Counted from the first letter of the stretch, positions 11,574 to 23,230 are shown. The stretch is DNA of 64,000 nucleotides from Paracentrotus lividus (GCA_940671915.1 CALNVZ010002100.1:13581939-13645938); one strand, 5' to 3'. The notes: generated by a model not told the origin, from the sequence alone. Numbers and translations: made by a program.

Positions 11574-12289
11574 AAACAGATCAAACCAGTACTATAACGT
11601 GTACAGACAAGTGAGGAGACAACTCCCTGAGGAAACACAACTGTAGACCAATGTATCAGGATACGAGCCAATCAGCTTACACGATTGTATATTCGAAATT
11701 CGGTTGGCATCAGTTCGTATGCATCCTGCAATGAACAACGACGATATACGTGGAACTCCTAAATAAATATCAAATAATCTGCCATTCTCTCAGCTATTCA
11801 AGCGAAATATCGGAGATTTACATCTTAATTTTTTTTCTTATTCCTATGCCTGTCATGGAGGAGTGCTGGAAAAGGTGAGTTTTTTCGTTACTAATTCAAA
11901 ACGCAAGTTAATTTGCTTGTTATTATTTGATTCATGTGGATGGGAAACGGCATTGTAGAATGCGTTTCACCAGTTACCTTTTCTGCCATTAATGTGAGGA
12001 GATACAATGGTAGTCAATGTTTATATAAATTCATACTTAGCGGTTCTGCAGCAGCTCGGGCAAATAATAGCGCTCCTTTTTTTTTTTAGATTACATTTCA
12101 TATTGTGCTAGAATGCATAGTTAAATATATGATGAGCTAAGGTAGGCCTACATTAAAATGTTTCCTTATAATCCATACTAGAGTAAAATTTTAAGGTTGT
12201 AAATATAATTGTATAAATGAGGTGCAGGAATTAATTATCTAACTAAAAACTAGGAATTTGAGATTATAAACTAAGAGCGTCTGTTTGCT
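11574..12289. other. Duplicated non-coding segment
   Basis: Shared with 17510-18040 in arm B (AACCAGTACTATAACG, CATGGAGGAGTGCT, GATACAATGGTA). Both arms keep GGAAAAGGTGAGTT/AGAAAAGGTGAGTT, which looks like a splice donor after a short ATG-containing exon. The reading frame is too short to call a gene. Confidence 0.5.
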
Positions 12290-13060
12290 GGATCAGGGTG
12301 GTGCCTCTGACTACATCACTTTGGAATGTGGTCTCTGTCACATTATTCTCTATTTACATTCATCTGTGGAGAGATGTAGGTAGTTTTATGAATTTGTCCA
12401 CACGATGAAGATTAACGTAAATCTTGTACCGCAATATACAGTTCCATATTTTAATGGTAATGATATTTTAAATTGTTTCATTACAAACAAACTAGCTTGT
12501 CCATATCAAAATTTAAATAGGGAACAACTTTAATCTTGGCGATATAATAGTGAATGTAAGGTGCAATTGTTGTTTCCGAAAAGGGTCCGTCTGTTTGCTG
12601 GCTCAGCGTAAGGCCTCTGACTACATCACTTTGGAATGTGGTCTCTGTCACATTATTCTCTATTTACATTCATCTTTGGAGAGATGTAGGTAGTTTTATG
12701 AATTTGTCCACACGATGAAGATTAACTTAAGTCTTGTACCGCTTTATACAGTTGCATACTTTAATGGTAATGATATTTTAAATTGTTTCCTTACAAACAA
12801 ACTAGCTTGTCCATATCAAAATTTAAATAGGGAATAACTTTAATCTTTGCAATATAAAATTGAATGTACGGTGCAATGGCTGATTTATAAAAAGGGTTCG
12901 TTTCCTACTTCTGTGTGGGTCCTCTGACTACATCACTTTGGAATGTGGTCTCTTTCACATTATTGTGTATTTAGATTCATCTTCAAAGAGATATACATGT
13001 AGGTGGTTTTGTGAATTCTTCGACACGATCAAGATTAACTAAAATCTTGAGACGCAATAT
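12290..13060. repeat. ~305-bp tandem units in arm A
   Basis: Three units share CTCTGACTACATCACTTTGG, AATGTGGTCTCT and GGAGAGATGTAGGTAG, with repeat starts near 12300, 12605 and 12905. The open frames are short and not conserved between units. Confidence 0.85.
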
Positions 13061-13119
13061 ATATATAGTTCCATAAATTATGATGGCAATTAATAATTTC
13101 CTCTTCCGTACTATATATT

Positions 13120-13995
13120 GTTCAAAATATCTTCCAATGAATAATTATGTATTTTATTGTTTTGTCTTTATTTCCTTTTCTCCCCAATAAATTCTTATAT
13201 ATTTCTTTGTTTTATATTCTTTCTCTCCTCGTCTCCTACAAATTCTGATGTATTTCTTTGTTTTGACTTTCTTTCTTCTTCTCTCCTATAAATTCTTGTG
13301 TATTTCTATATTTTGTCTTGTTTTCAATTCTCTTCCAATAAATCCTAATGTATTTTATTGATTTGTATTTCTTCCTTATGTATTTCATTGATTTTTTCTT
13401 TCTTTTTGCTTGTTCATTCTTCTCTTCAATCTTTTATTATTTATTTCTTAGTTTTATTCTTCTTTCATGTTAATGTCTACCATTTCTCAAGTGTTTCCTT
13501 GTTATATCCTTCTCTTCCTATAAATCCTTATGTCGTTCATTGTTTGGTATTTCTGTCCACTGATTTCATCATTATTTTGGGGGATGTGTTTCTTCCGTCT
13601 TCTCTTCAGTTATTCATTATGTATTTCAATAGAGGAGTGTATTATATTGAATAATTGTAAAGTTGAATTCAGAAATGACACTTTTTTTTAGTTTCGTATC
13701 GAAGTGGAGAATTAATGGATGTTTATAAAAACGAGCTGCCTGAACGTCTGGCCAGCCCAATTACAAACCCATTTACACCTTCTGTGGATTTGAGCCCTGT
13801 CATATCTGTCACCAATATCACATCAATTATTTCTGTTCTGTTAGGTAGTCTGTAAAATCTTATGTATTTAACTGTTTTGTCTAAATAATTCTTCTCTTGT
13901 ATAAATCTTTATATCATTCTTTGATTTTTGTTTCTTCCTTCTTTTCTTTAATCATTTGTTATTTCTTTATCCTTCTTGGCTACTGTTTCTTATGT
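13120..13995. repeat. T-rich minisatellite and duplicated block in arm B
   Basis: The T-rich units are followed at 13516-13838 by the counterpart of 8392-8716. No gene is supported. Confidence 0.75.
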
Positions 13996-13999
13996 ATTT

Positions 14000-14788
14000 G
14001 AAGAGCTTGTTTCCAAAAGGGACTAAATCCATATCTGACCAAAGTTCACTTTTTAAGCTAAATATGTGCACCTAGCACAAGGGATTAAAATGCCCAACAT
14101 TGCATTCCAAAAAAAAATTTGGAAAAAAATATTTTGAGGTTTCAAATTTCTGTTTGTTTCCAAAAGGGACTAAATCCAAAACAGTTTCATTCCAAAAGGG
14201 ACTTAATCCAGTCTGTGGATTCTAAATATCAAACTTTAGCTATGTTCCCGTCCGATATATATTCTGATTTTTGCACACAGGCTGTAGATATTGATCTAAG
14301 ATCTTGAAAGAAAATTTGAATAAATTTGATTAATATATAAGAATTTTATGAATATTCTTGGATTTAGTCCCTTTTGGAATGAAATATGTGAACCGACTGA
14401 AAATCAAATTTTTTGGCGAAAAAAAATGTCTTCGAAATTTATAATTTTTATTTTTATTTTATTCATACACCTTCAGAATAACATTTAAACACATTTTTGG
14501 CTGACCAAAAACTTCAATTAGGCAAAATAATTGGGAAAATAGACGATTTACGGGAGTTTCATTCCAAAAGGGACTAAATCCATACAAATTGAAATTTCAA
14601 AAATTCATAAAAAATAAAATTTTATAGCTAGATTTTTTTTAATTGTTATAAAATGGTCTAAGACAATTATACTAGCATGTGTACCAAAATTAAGTCATAT
14701 GGTTCACGGTAAAGTGATAAATAAAAAATCAGTAATTTACTCGAAATCTCCAAAAGTGGATTTAGTCCCTTTTGGAAACAAATTTTTC
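14000..14788 (+). mobile_element. Box-bearing TIR element, GGGACT subtype (789 bp, ATTT TSD)
   Basis: The left end is GAAGAGCTTGTTTCCAAAAG. The right end is its imperfect inverse (…TTGGAAACAAATTTTTC). ATTT lies on both sides (13996-13999 and 14789-14792). A 20-bp box TTCCAAAAGGGACTAAATCC occurs six times: forward at 14011, 14158, 14190 and 14562, reverse at 14360 and 14758. The strand order is + + + - + -. The interior is A+T-rich and non-coding, so the element is non-autonomous. Such boxes are plausible transposase-binding sites, which is inference. A 4-bp TSD would fit Sola-type and a few other superfamilies, but I cannot assign it. Confidence 0.85.
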
Positions 14789-14792
14789 ATTT

Positions 14793-15067
14793 GTTTATCA
14801 CTCTTCTTTGTATAAATTCTAGTGAATTTCTTTGTATAATCCTTCTTTCTACTCCTCTTCCTATAAATTCTTATGTATTTCATTGCATTGATTTTCTTTT
14901 CTATTCTTCTCCAGTAGATTGTTATGTATTTATTCGTTTTGTGTTTCTTCCTTCTTCTCTTCAATCATATCTTTATGTATATCTTTGTTTCAACATTCTT
15001 TCCCCTACACTTCCTATAAATTCTTATGTATTTCTTTGTTTTGTCTTTCTCTCCTTTTCTCTCCTGT
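14793..15067. repeat. T-rich minisatellite between two insertions
   Basis: Counterpart of 9013-9182 in arm A, including CCAGTAGATTGTTATGTATT. Confidence 0.8.
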
Positions 15068-15071
15068 AAAT

Positions 15072-16575
15072 GAAGAGTCTAGTGGAAGAAGTACTTAAGT
15101 CACATTTTTTTCAAAAATGAGTTTATTTGATAATATCTATGTATACACCATCAAAAAACTGGTGCAAGAGTCAGTTTTGAAAAAAATCAAATGCTAAGCG
15201 CCCCAAGCAGGAAACCCCCATTTTCAAAACATGATGATTTTTAGTGGAAGAAGTACCTAAGTCCAAAGTTTTAGTGGAAGAAGTACTTAAGTCCAAAGTT
15301 TTAGTGGAAGAAATACCTAAGTCCACCCAAGCTTGGGTCAAAGATTTTGTTAAGGTAAGAGGGATAGGGCACCTCTGCCAATTTTTAGGTATTGGGAGAC
15401 CCCAGAAGATGTTTTACCAAAATATGGCTGACTACAAAGTTAGGGGATGCTTGGTAGGGGCGGTAATCCTTTTTTTGTTGTTGTATGGGCGGGGGGCGGC
15501 GCGGGTGGGGTGGGGGGGTTAGAAGCCCCATAGGCAGTGTGTTTCTGAGTGGGTAGGAATGTAAGTTTATATTATGAACAAAAACAAAAATGGACGTTTA
15601 AAATCTGAAACAAGGTGGGGGAGGGGATATTGCTCAGTTTCACCCCCCCCCCCCGGACGACGGCCCCAAATAAATACATAATAAAAAGATTGGGATGTGT
15701 GAAGGTTCATATACGCAAGGTTTCACTGCAATGTTGCAGTTTTAAGTCAATGATAAAATTTTCTACGTGGATACGGGAGGGGTCTGAAAGTGCCGCCCCT
15801 TTAAAAAATAGAAAGCCCCCCCCGTCAAAAAAAAAAAAAAAAAAATGGTAGGGAAGGCATTTTTTCCATCCACATGAATGTTCATTTTAATTTTCTTCTT
15901 TAAATTAATAAGATTTTTTTTTTTTGCGTATTGCCTGTCAGACGTCACGATCTAGAGGAAAGGGGTTGCCCGTTAAGCACAAAAAAAATGAAAAATGCCC
16001 TAGAATGGGTTACACTGCCACCCCCACATGTATATCCAAAAGGTTTCAGTATAGTGACAAAAGGGCCAAATGGCCGCTCTTATAAATTATGTCTGACAGG
16101 CGCAGATGCAGGGGGTCGCGCATGTTATATTTTGTTTATTAAAAGGAGCCCCATTTTTGTGTATGGTATTGACCCCCCCCCCACCGTTATATAGGGTATA
16201 TATTTCAGCAATGTTACTCGCAACCATACGATATCAAGAGGAGTTGTTTAGTTTGTTAAAAGGACAAAAAACAATGAAATTGCCCCAAACAGGAAACCCC
16301 ATTTCATAAAATTAATGATTTTTAGTGGAAGAAGTACTTAAGTCCATAGTTTTAGTGGAAGAAGTACTAAGTCCAACTCCGGCTTATTGATTATCGGAGA
16401 TCAATAAGCATAAAATTGCTGAAATTTGCACGTATGCTTTCCTCCTTAAAAATCAACTCCACAAAGTTTGAATCTGAAATTCAAAAATTTATGATGTGCA
16501 GGATAGTTTGAAACATTCAAACCTTGTATCTCGAACTAGTATTATGTGAATTAAGTACTCTTCACTAAACTCTTC
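15072..16575. mobile_element. Box-bearing TIR element, AAGTACTTAAG subtype (1504 bp, AAAT TSD)
   Basis: The left end is GAAGAGTCTAGTGGAAGAAG. The right end inverted reads GAAGAGTTTAGTGAAGAGTA. AAAT flanks both sides (15068-15071 and 16576-16579). A 22-bp box of the form AGTGGAAGAAGTACTTAAGT followed by CC occurs near 15081, 15243, 15273, 15303, 16324 and 16354, and inverted near 16550-16566. The terminal GAAGAG and the TSD pattern match the 14000 element, but the box sequence is different. The interior contains C/G homopolymers and no convincing gene. The frame at 15244-15522 is built from box copies. Confidence 0.8.
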
Positions 16576-16579
16576 AAAT

Positions 16580-17239
16580 TCTTTTGCATGTAATAGTTTT
16601 ACTATCTGCATTTATTAATTATTTCCCTTTTTATCCCTTTTCTCTTCTTTCCAATTTTGAGCATTGTTTATGTCTTACTTTGTTTTTACTGTACTGTACT
16701 TTTCTTCCTCTCATATCACCTTAAGGTATTATTTCTTTGGTAATTATCCAGTCCTCTTTCTTCGTTACTATGTTCTTACTTGGTTATTCGTTCGTCATAG
16801 ACTAGTATTTGAAAACGCAATGGGTTGGTTTGGTGACAATGCCTTCATTACGTCAATCCCCTCTGTTTGCAAGCCTACCCAAGTTCGAGAGCTGAGCTCA
16901 GGTGTCGGCACCCCCATAAAAAATCACTCGTTTGAAACTATTTCCATCACTATTGCCTGCTGGCCAAGAATCCCTGTTTCACTTTGACTCCACAGGCCAG
17001 CTTGAAGTTGAGCCAGGGGTAAAAGATAAACAACAGCTGGGATGTACGTTAATAGTAGCCTCGCCTATGAGGGCAACTAAAATAAGTGATTGTATTGATA
17101 TATTTCAAGTTTCAACAGGCATATTATATTTAGAAATCAAATGTTAATTACGTTTTCAATTTCAAACGAAGAAATCGACCTCGCGAATAAAGGAATAAAG
17201 GAAGAATAAAAACTAATAAAATGTATGATACAGACATCT
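16580..17239. other. Duplicated segment and arm-B-specific sequence
   Basis: 16600-16827 matches 9240-9482. 16830-17239 has no visible counterpart in arm A. Open frames of 71-107 codons here show no recognisable motif. Confidence 0.4.
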
Positions 17240-17466
17240 TGATCGTTTAATGTCAACAATGTTGGCCCAGTGTGACCTTCGGTGACCACTGTTTGGACGA
17301 GGTCAAGGACAGATGTTTTTAGATAGATATCTGATTGAGGTGTTTGTCACACCCATGGGGGGAAGGGGTCTCCTCTCACGTTCGGGTTACATACATGGAA
17401 AAGAGAACTAATAGTGTTGCAAGAAGGGGGTATACTGTCTTCAAACGGACTGCTTTCGTCATGTTA
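17240..17466 (+). repeat. Dispersed repeat, copy 1
   Basis: Shares with 42371-42570 the ordered blocks TTGGCCC, GTGACCAC, ACAGATGTTTTT, GAGGTGTTTGTCACACC, AGAGAACTAATAG and TCAAACGGACTG. No TIR is evident. Confidence 0.8.
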
Positions 17467-18039
17467 AGGTCGCGATGAAGGTCAGCATTGGAATTTCTAA
17501 CACTAACAGATAAAACCAGTACTATAACGTCTACAGACAAGTGAGGAGACCACTCCCTGAGGAAAATTCGAAATTCAATTGGTATCAGTTTGTATGCATC
17601 CTACACTGAACAAGGACGATATACATGGAACTCCTAAATTAATATCGAATAATCTGCCATTCTCTCAGCCATTCAAGCGAAATTTAGGAGATTTCCATCC
17701 TAATTTTATTTTTATTCTTTTGCCTTTCATGGAGGAGTGCTAGAAAAGGTGAGTTTTCTGCCATTAATGTGAGAAGATACAATGGTATACTTAGCTGTTC
17801 TGCATTACCTCGGGCAAATGATAGCGTTCCTTTTGTGAGATTACATTTGATCTTGTGCTAGAATGCCTAGCTAAATATTTGATGAGCAAGGGTATATTAA
17901 AATTGTTTCCTTATAATCCATACGAGAGTATAATTTTAAGCTTGTAAATATAATTGTAAAAGTGGGGAGCAAAAATTATTTGTCTAGTCAAACTATTAAC
18001 TAGGAAATTTGAGTTTGTAAACTAAGAGCGTCTGTTTGC

Positions 18040-19125
18040 TGGCTCAGTGTGGGGCCTCTGACTACATCGCTTTGGAATGTGGTCTCTGTCACAATATTCT
18101 GTATTTACATTCATCTTTGGAGAGATGTAGATAGTTTTATGAATTCGTCCACACAATCAAGATTAACTTAAATCTTGTGCCGCAATATACAGTTGTATAA
18201 TTCAATGGTGATGAGATATTAATTTTGTTTTATAAACAAACTAGCTTGTCCATTTGACAATTTACATAGGGTATAACTTTAATCTTGGCAATATAATTGT
18301 GAATGTAAGGTGCAATTGTTGTTTCCCAAAAGAGTCCGTGCGTTTCCTAGCTCTGTATGGGACCTATGACCACATCACTTTGGAATGTGGTCTCTGTCAC
18401 ATTATTCTCTATTTACATTCATCTTTGGAGAGATGTAGGTAGTTTTATGAATTTGTCCACACGATGAAGATTAACTAAAATCTTGAACCGCAATATATAC
18501 AGTTGAATACTTTAATGGTAATGATATTTTAAATAGTTTCCTTACAAACAAACTAGCTTGTCTATATAATAATTTATATAGGGTATAATTTTAATCTTGT
18601 CAACATAATTGTGAAAGTAGGGTGGAACAGATGTTTCCTAAGGGTTCGTTTACAAGCTCGGTGTGGGTCCTCTGACTACATCACTTTGGAATGTGGTCTC
18701 TTTCACATTATTCTGTATTTATATTTATCTTTGGAGAGATGGAGATAGTTTTATCACCGGTGGTTTTATGAATTCTTCCACACAATCAAGATTAACTTAA
18801 ATCTTCTGCTGCAACATACAGTTGCATAATTTAATGGTAATGATATTTTAAATCGTTTTCTTACAAACAAACTAGCTTGTCCATATCACACTTTAAATAG
18901 AGTATATCTTTAATCTTGACAATATAATTACAAAAGTAGGTTGCAATAGTTGTTACCTCCAAGGGTCCGTTTCCTAGCTCTGTGTGGGTCCTCTGACTAC
19001 ATCACTTTGGAAAGAGGTCTCTTTCACATTATTCTGTATTAACTTTATCTTTGACGAGATGTAGGTAGTTTAATGTAATTAGAAAAGATAAACTTTAGTC
19101 ATGTGCTAGAATATGGAGTTGCACA
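18040..19125. repeat. ~305-bp tandem units in arm B
   Basis: Four units with the landmarks of 12290-13060 start near 18050, 18360, 18670 and 18985. An inverted piece of the same unit (ACATTCCAAAGTAATGTAGT) lies at 19577-19620. Confidence 0.85.
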
Positions 19126-19781
19126 CTTTTATAGCACGGTTATATTACATGTTTTCTTTTTATCCAACTAGATTGTTCACATTTACATTTTTTAAATATA
19201 GTTTAACTTTAATCTTAAGCGAGATTGTCTAGTTTAAAAGTTCAATGGCAAATATATACTAAGTTGTTCTCTCTTAATCTAAGCACGTTTCAGTTTTTTC
19301 TCTTTTACATTATATCTTACAGGAAATCCGCTGGGAAAAGTTTCCACTGTATCGTCGTCAATCTGAGAAGGACTACAGGTGCAGCAGCAGGATGTTTATT
19401 TACTTATTGAAAGTAAATAAAAAATAATGATGAAAAAAGAAAGATGAATGAAACATAAATCAAAGAACGATATCAACAATAAAGAAACCAAAGTGATAAA
19501 CACAATACAAAAAAAAAAAAATCAGTCCCTTCATCTTTTGTAAGTAAAAGTAGTGTGAACAAAATAATGTAAAAGAAAACACATTCCAAAGTAATGTAGT
19601 CAGAGGTCCCAAACAGAGCAAGGAAACGAACTCTATATTGCAAAGATTAAAGTTATTCCCTATATTATATTGCAAAGATTAAAGTTAATCCTCATCTAAC
19701 TAACATATTATTTTATGATAATAAGGTAAACCCCCAAACCCTGCTAAAACATAATCTGCCACTAGCGCAATCTAGCCTTAT
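19126..19781. other. Unannotated, with inverted fragment of the 305-bp unit
   Basis: It contains the inverted unit fragment, and a duplicated ATATTGCAAAGATTAAAGTT motif at 19635 and 19669. TTTACATTATATCTTACAGG near 19304-19323 looks like a splice acceptor, but no exon could be confirmed. Confidence 0.4.
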
Positions 19782-19910
19782 ACCTAACCCTAACCCTAAA
19801 CCCTAACCCAAAACCCTAACCCTAGTCCTTAACCCTAACCCCTAAACTCTAACCCCTAACCCCTAACCCTAACCCTAAACTCCTAACCACTAACCCCTAA
19901 CCCTAACACC
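19782..19910 (-). repeat. Interstitial telomere-like (CCCTAA)n tract
   Basis: About 20 degenerate CCCTAA units (CCCTAACCCTAA, CCCCTAA, CCCTAAA variants) run along the plus strand, i.e. TTAGGG on minus. The TTAGGG type is the usual metazoan telomere repeat. Sequence continues on both sides, so this is interstitial. Confidence 0.85.
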
Positions 19911-20240
19911 CCCCCCCGCGTAGGCGCCCGAAGGTCGCCAAGAATGACCTCAATAGGGGCGCCAAATGGCCTTAGAGGGGCGCCCAAATTAGCAAAGAGA
20001 AAAAAAAAAAAAAAACGGAAAAAGATCGGCATGATTTGAAAATGACTGTGACTGTCAATCTGTCCAAACCTACCCCTATTGGTTGATATATACCTTCGGT
20101 TTTGCCGCAGACCAAACAATTTTCAAAATACTCCCCCCCCCCCCCCCCCCCCCCCCCCCAGTCCCCCATACATACATATTACTAGAATATTATATTATTA
20201 CAATACTACATATTATAATAATGTATGGAAATGGTTTACA
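19911..20240. other. Low-complexity DNA with a 27-C run
   Basis: A C run at 20133-20159, an A run near 20002-20015 and ATTATTA tracts. Nothing coding. Confidence 0.6.
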
Positions 20241-20243
20241 ATA

Positions 20244-20343
20244 AGTGGCGCATCCACGCGGGGGCGTAGGGAGACACCCCCACTCTAATTTGAAATCCGA
20301 CTATTGACTGTGTCAGCGGCGTCCTTTTCAAATCCTAGATCCG
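20244..20343. mobile_element. Degenerate hAT-like MITE relative
   Basis: AGTGGCGCATCCACGCGGGG, then CCCCCACTCTAATTTGAAAT and AAATCCTAGATCCGATAAT resemble a decayed copy of 23908-24072. The ends are eroded. Confidence 0.45.
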
Positions 20344-20501
20344 ATAATTGGCCTGTAGGCCTAATGACTAATTCGTCTAATAGCCAAAGTGTCTAAATGC
20401 ATTTCGATATAAATTTCAAAATGAATATTGGCTGTCACCAGTTTGATCCTGGAAGTAACCAAATGCTGTTAGAACACGTGGACATTAGACGAAAAACTAT
20501 A

Positions 20502-21348
20502 CCGAGTGAGTCAAAAAAAACTTTACACCTAGAAAAATGTCTATAAAAAGAAAACCAATTTATAAACCCTAAATCATTTTACATATTCTGAAAGAGTAAC
20601 TTCTCCTGCATCTTCTGGTACCATTTTTGTGTGGCATGTCTTTACGCTTGGAGGAACACGACGCATTGTTTGCGAACATGCAAATTTCGAATTGTGCCAG
20701 GGTGTGGCTGAAATTGAAACAACAAAAGCTGACAAAAAAAAAGCAACTCCATCATGAATAAAATGGCATTACTTTTTAACGAAAGTGTCTTCCGCTTAAT
20801 AACTTGGCAGGGCTGTTGTTACACATATTGACTACATTGTGTATGAATATTAGATTGACTCGTCAAGTAATGCACGAATGAGTACACATCAAAGAGTAAA
20901 TTGCCAATGACAGACCTAAAAAGGCCTCCTAATACTTTTGAAAAGAGATTATTTTGTCTTTGACGTGTGCTCACTCATGCCTGACTCCACAGATTTATCT
21001 CATTTTCATACAGTATGTAGTCAATATGTGTAACAACACCCTTGCCAAGTTATTAAGCGGAAGACATTTTCGTTTAAATGTTATGCTATTTTATTCATGA
21101 TGGAGTTGCTTTTTTTGTCAGCTTTTCTTGTTTCAATTTCATCCCCACCCTGGCACAATTCGAAATTTGCATGTTCGCAAACAATGCGTCGTGTTCATCC
21201 AAGCGTAAAGACATACCACACAAAAATGGTACCAGAAGATGCGGGAGGAGTTACTCTTTCAGAATATGTAAAATAATTTAGGGATTATGAATTGTTTCTC
21301 TTTTTATTGACATTTTTCTAGGTGTAAAGTTTTTTTTGACTCACTCGG
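20502..21348. mobile_element. 847-bp palindromic element, TA/TATA target (Tc1/mariner-like)
   Basis: The left end is CCGAGTGAGTCAAAAAAAAC and the right end is its reverse complement. TATA flanks both sides (20498-20501 and 21349-21352), so the duplication is TA or TATA. Homology between the arms runs nearly to a centre near 20925, giving arms of about 400 bp (shared CATGATGGAGTTGC, GCATGTTCGCAAACAATGCG). The TA target and end sequence suggest a Tc1/mariner-type MITE by inference. No transposase ORF is present. Confidence 0.8.
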
Positions 21349-21352
21349 TATA

Positions 21353-21844
21353 TGGCTTATTTCCGTTGGGGTACACGAGGCCAATGTATAATAATGACAG
21401 GAATAATAACATCACTATCACTTAAAACATAATTATTAACATCTCTCCCATAGTGTGATATTATTCGGGCCGATGATGTATGGGCTAAACACAAAACTCA
21501 TGTTATTGCGTCACCCGACGGCGGGGGGTGTGGGGGGGGTTCGTTCGGGCTGACCGCCCTANNNNNNNNNNNNNNNNNNNNNNNNNCCAATCATGGCGTC
21601 GTACACAAGTCGTGTCCTAAACCATGTAAACCCAGCCGATACCCGAAATGCATCGGCTTCGGCGTTGGAAACATTTTGCTCACCCCCAAAATCAAACAAG
21701 TAAACAGCAACAAATTTTATTTTTTTAATTTCATTTTATTTCTATTTCGTTCTTATCATCATCATGTCCTTATCATCATTAATTATCGTTATATTCGTTC
21801 TTTTAATTATATTCGTTCTTATCATCATTATTTAATTCATTAAT
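21353..21844. other. Unannotated spacer containing an assembly gap
   Basis: 25 N at 21562-21586. The surrounding sequence is A+T-rich after 21700 (CGTTCTTATCATCAT repeated twice or more). No gene seen. Confidence 0.6.
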
Positions 21845-23230
21845 TTGTCATTATCACATGGTGAATTTCCTGATTCCATGAAATTGGCAAAAATAATTCC
21901 CTTGTTAAAAAAAGGTGATAAACTTGAATTAGGTAACTACCGGCCAATTTCATTATTGTCTTCTTTTTCGAAAATCTTGGAAAAGATAGTGTTTACTCGA
22001 ATGCTGGCTTTCCTGAAGAAATATGATATTTTGTCTAACTTTCAATTCGGTTTTAGGGAAAAACACAGTACTGTTCATGCTTTAATGTCTTTTGTTGAAA
22101 AAAATTTTCCCATTCAATTGACTCGTCTTTTCACACAGTCGGTATATTCCTGGACTTCTCCAAGGCCTTTGATACGATAAACCATGAAATTTTACTTTAT
22201 AAACTCGCCAATATTGGTGTTCGTGAAAAGGCCTTGGAGTGGTTCAGGAGCTACCTTTCGAACAGAAGACAATTTGTTTCTTTAAATAACCAAACATCTT
22301 GATTTTTAAAAGATATTACATTGTGTGTGTCCGCAAGGGAGCTTGTTAGGGCCGCTATTGTTTTATTCTCTATATAAATGATTTTCATAAATCGTCCAAT
22401 TCTCTGTCATTCATTTTATTTGCAGATGATACTAATTTATTTTATTCACATAGTGATCCAGATATTCTTGTTGATGTAATTAACACTGAGTTGCGGAAAA
22501 TATTAAATTGGATAAGAGCTAATAAATTTCATTGAATCTTCTGAAGACAAATTAACATATTGTTTAGTAACTCCTTAACTTCTTTACCAACTGACATTGT
22601 TTTTGACAACACCCTCTTGAGAAAGTTTCTCATACAAAATTTCTAGGTGTTTTGGTTGATAATAAACTTCCTGGAGACTGCATATCGAAAATATTTGTAA
22701 AACTATCTCTCGCAACGTTGGTATCATTTATAGACTTAAATCACACCTTCCACAACAATCTATATTTATGCTTTATTCATCCCTTATTTACCATACTTGA
22801 TTACGGTCTTTTGCTTTGGGGTAACACCCATCGAACGTTGTTGGAAAGAGTTTTGTTATTACAAAGAAAGTAATCTGTATAATATGTAATGCTCCTTTTT
22901 TTTGCCCATACGGATCCACTTTTTCCTTGAACATAATATCCTAAAATTAAAGATCTGCACTTACTTTCATCTTGGTGAATTTATGTACAAATTTAACTCT
23001 GGTACTCTTCCATTTGTATTTAGTTATATGTTTTTAAAAAAATCGCGCAATTCATAACTATCCCACTAGACAATCCGGAGAATTTCATTTCCGTTTTTGA
23101 GAACGGTTTTCCGCACAAAATACATTTATTTTTGAAGGCCCTAAGTTTTTGGAATACTTTACCTCTCGATCTAAGAAAATTCCCCTTCACTTCTTAGTCT
23201 TTAAAAGGAATCTAAAGAAATTTTTACTGG
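21845..23230 (+). pseudogene. Reverse transcriptase of CR1-group LINE (multiple frameshifts)
   Basis: The first frame (to 22180) has FPDSMKLAKIIPLLKKGD, NYRPISLLSSFSKILEKIVF and FQFGFREKHSTVHAL, which are RT fingers/palm motifs. Further blocks follow in shifted frames. FLDFSKAFDTINHE lies near 22150-22190, then a PQGSLLGPLL-like block near 22330, FADDTNLFYSH near 22420-22450, and KFLGVLVDNKL near 22640-22670. A late frame at 22652-22873 has DYGLLLWGNTHRTLLERVLL. The FADD catalytic pair is still readable. At least four frame changes are needed along the stretch, so it is a pseudogene. Confidence 0.85.

Larger units (their letters stand above)
8390..13080. repeat. Segmental duplication, arm A
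   Basis: Arm A aligns in order with arm B (13516-19130). Pairs include 8392-8716 with 13516-13838 (GAGGAGTGTATTATATTGAA, GAACGTCTGGCCAGC), 9013-9182 with 14844-15014, 9240-9482 with 16600-16827 (GTCATAGACTAGTATTTGAA), 10506-10551 with 17466-17506, and 11577-13060 with 17510-18800. Arm A is interrupted by the inverted element pair at 9508-11573. The open frame at 8524-8769 sits in the duplicated block. Arm B does not clearly preserve the frame, so I do not call a gene. Confidence 0.85.
13516..19130. repeat. Segmental duplication, arm B
   Basis: Colinear with arm A. Arm B carries two insertions absent from A (14000-14788 and 15072-16575). It also has an extra block at 16830-17466, part of which is a dispersed repeat. 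It lacks the inverted pair of arm A. Confidence 0.85.

Noticed and set aside
11820-11885. Short exon with ATG...GGAAAAG|GTGAGT in both duplication arms (also about 17735)
   Set aside because: Only about ten codons; arm B reads GCTAGAAAAG with an in-frame stop, and no matching acceptor could be tied to it.
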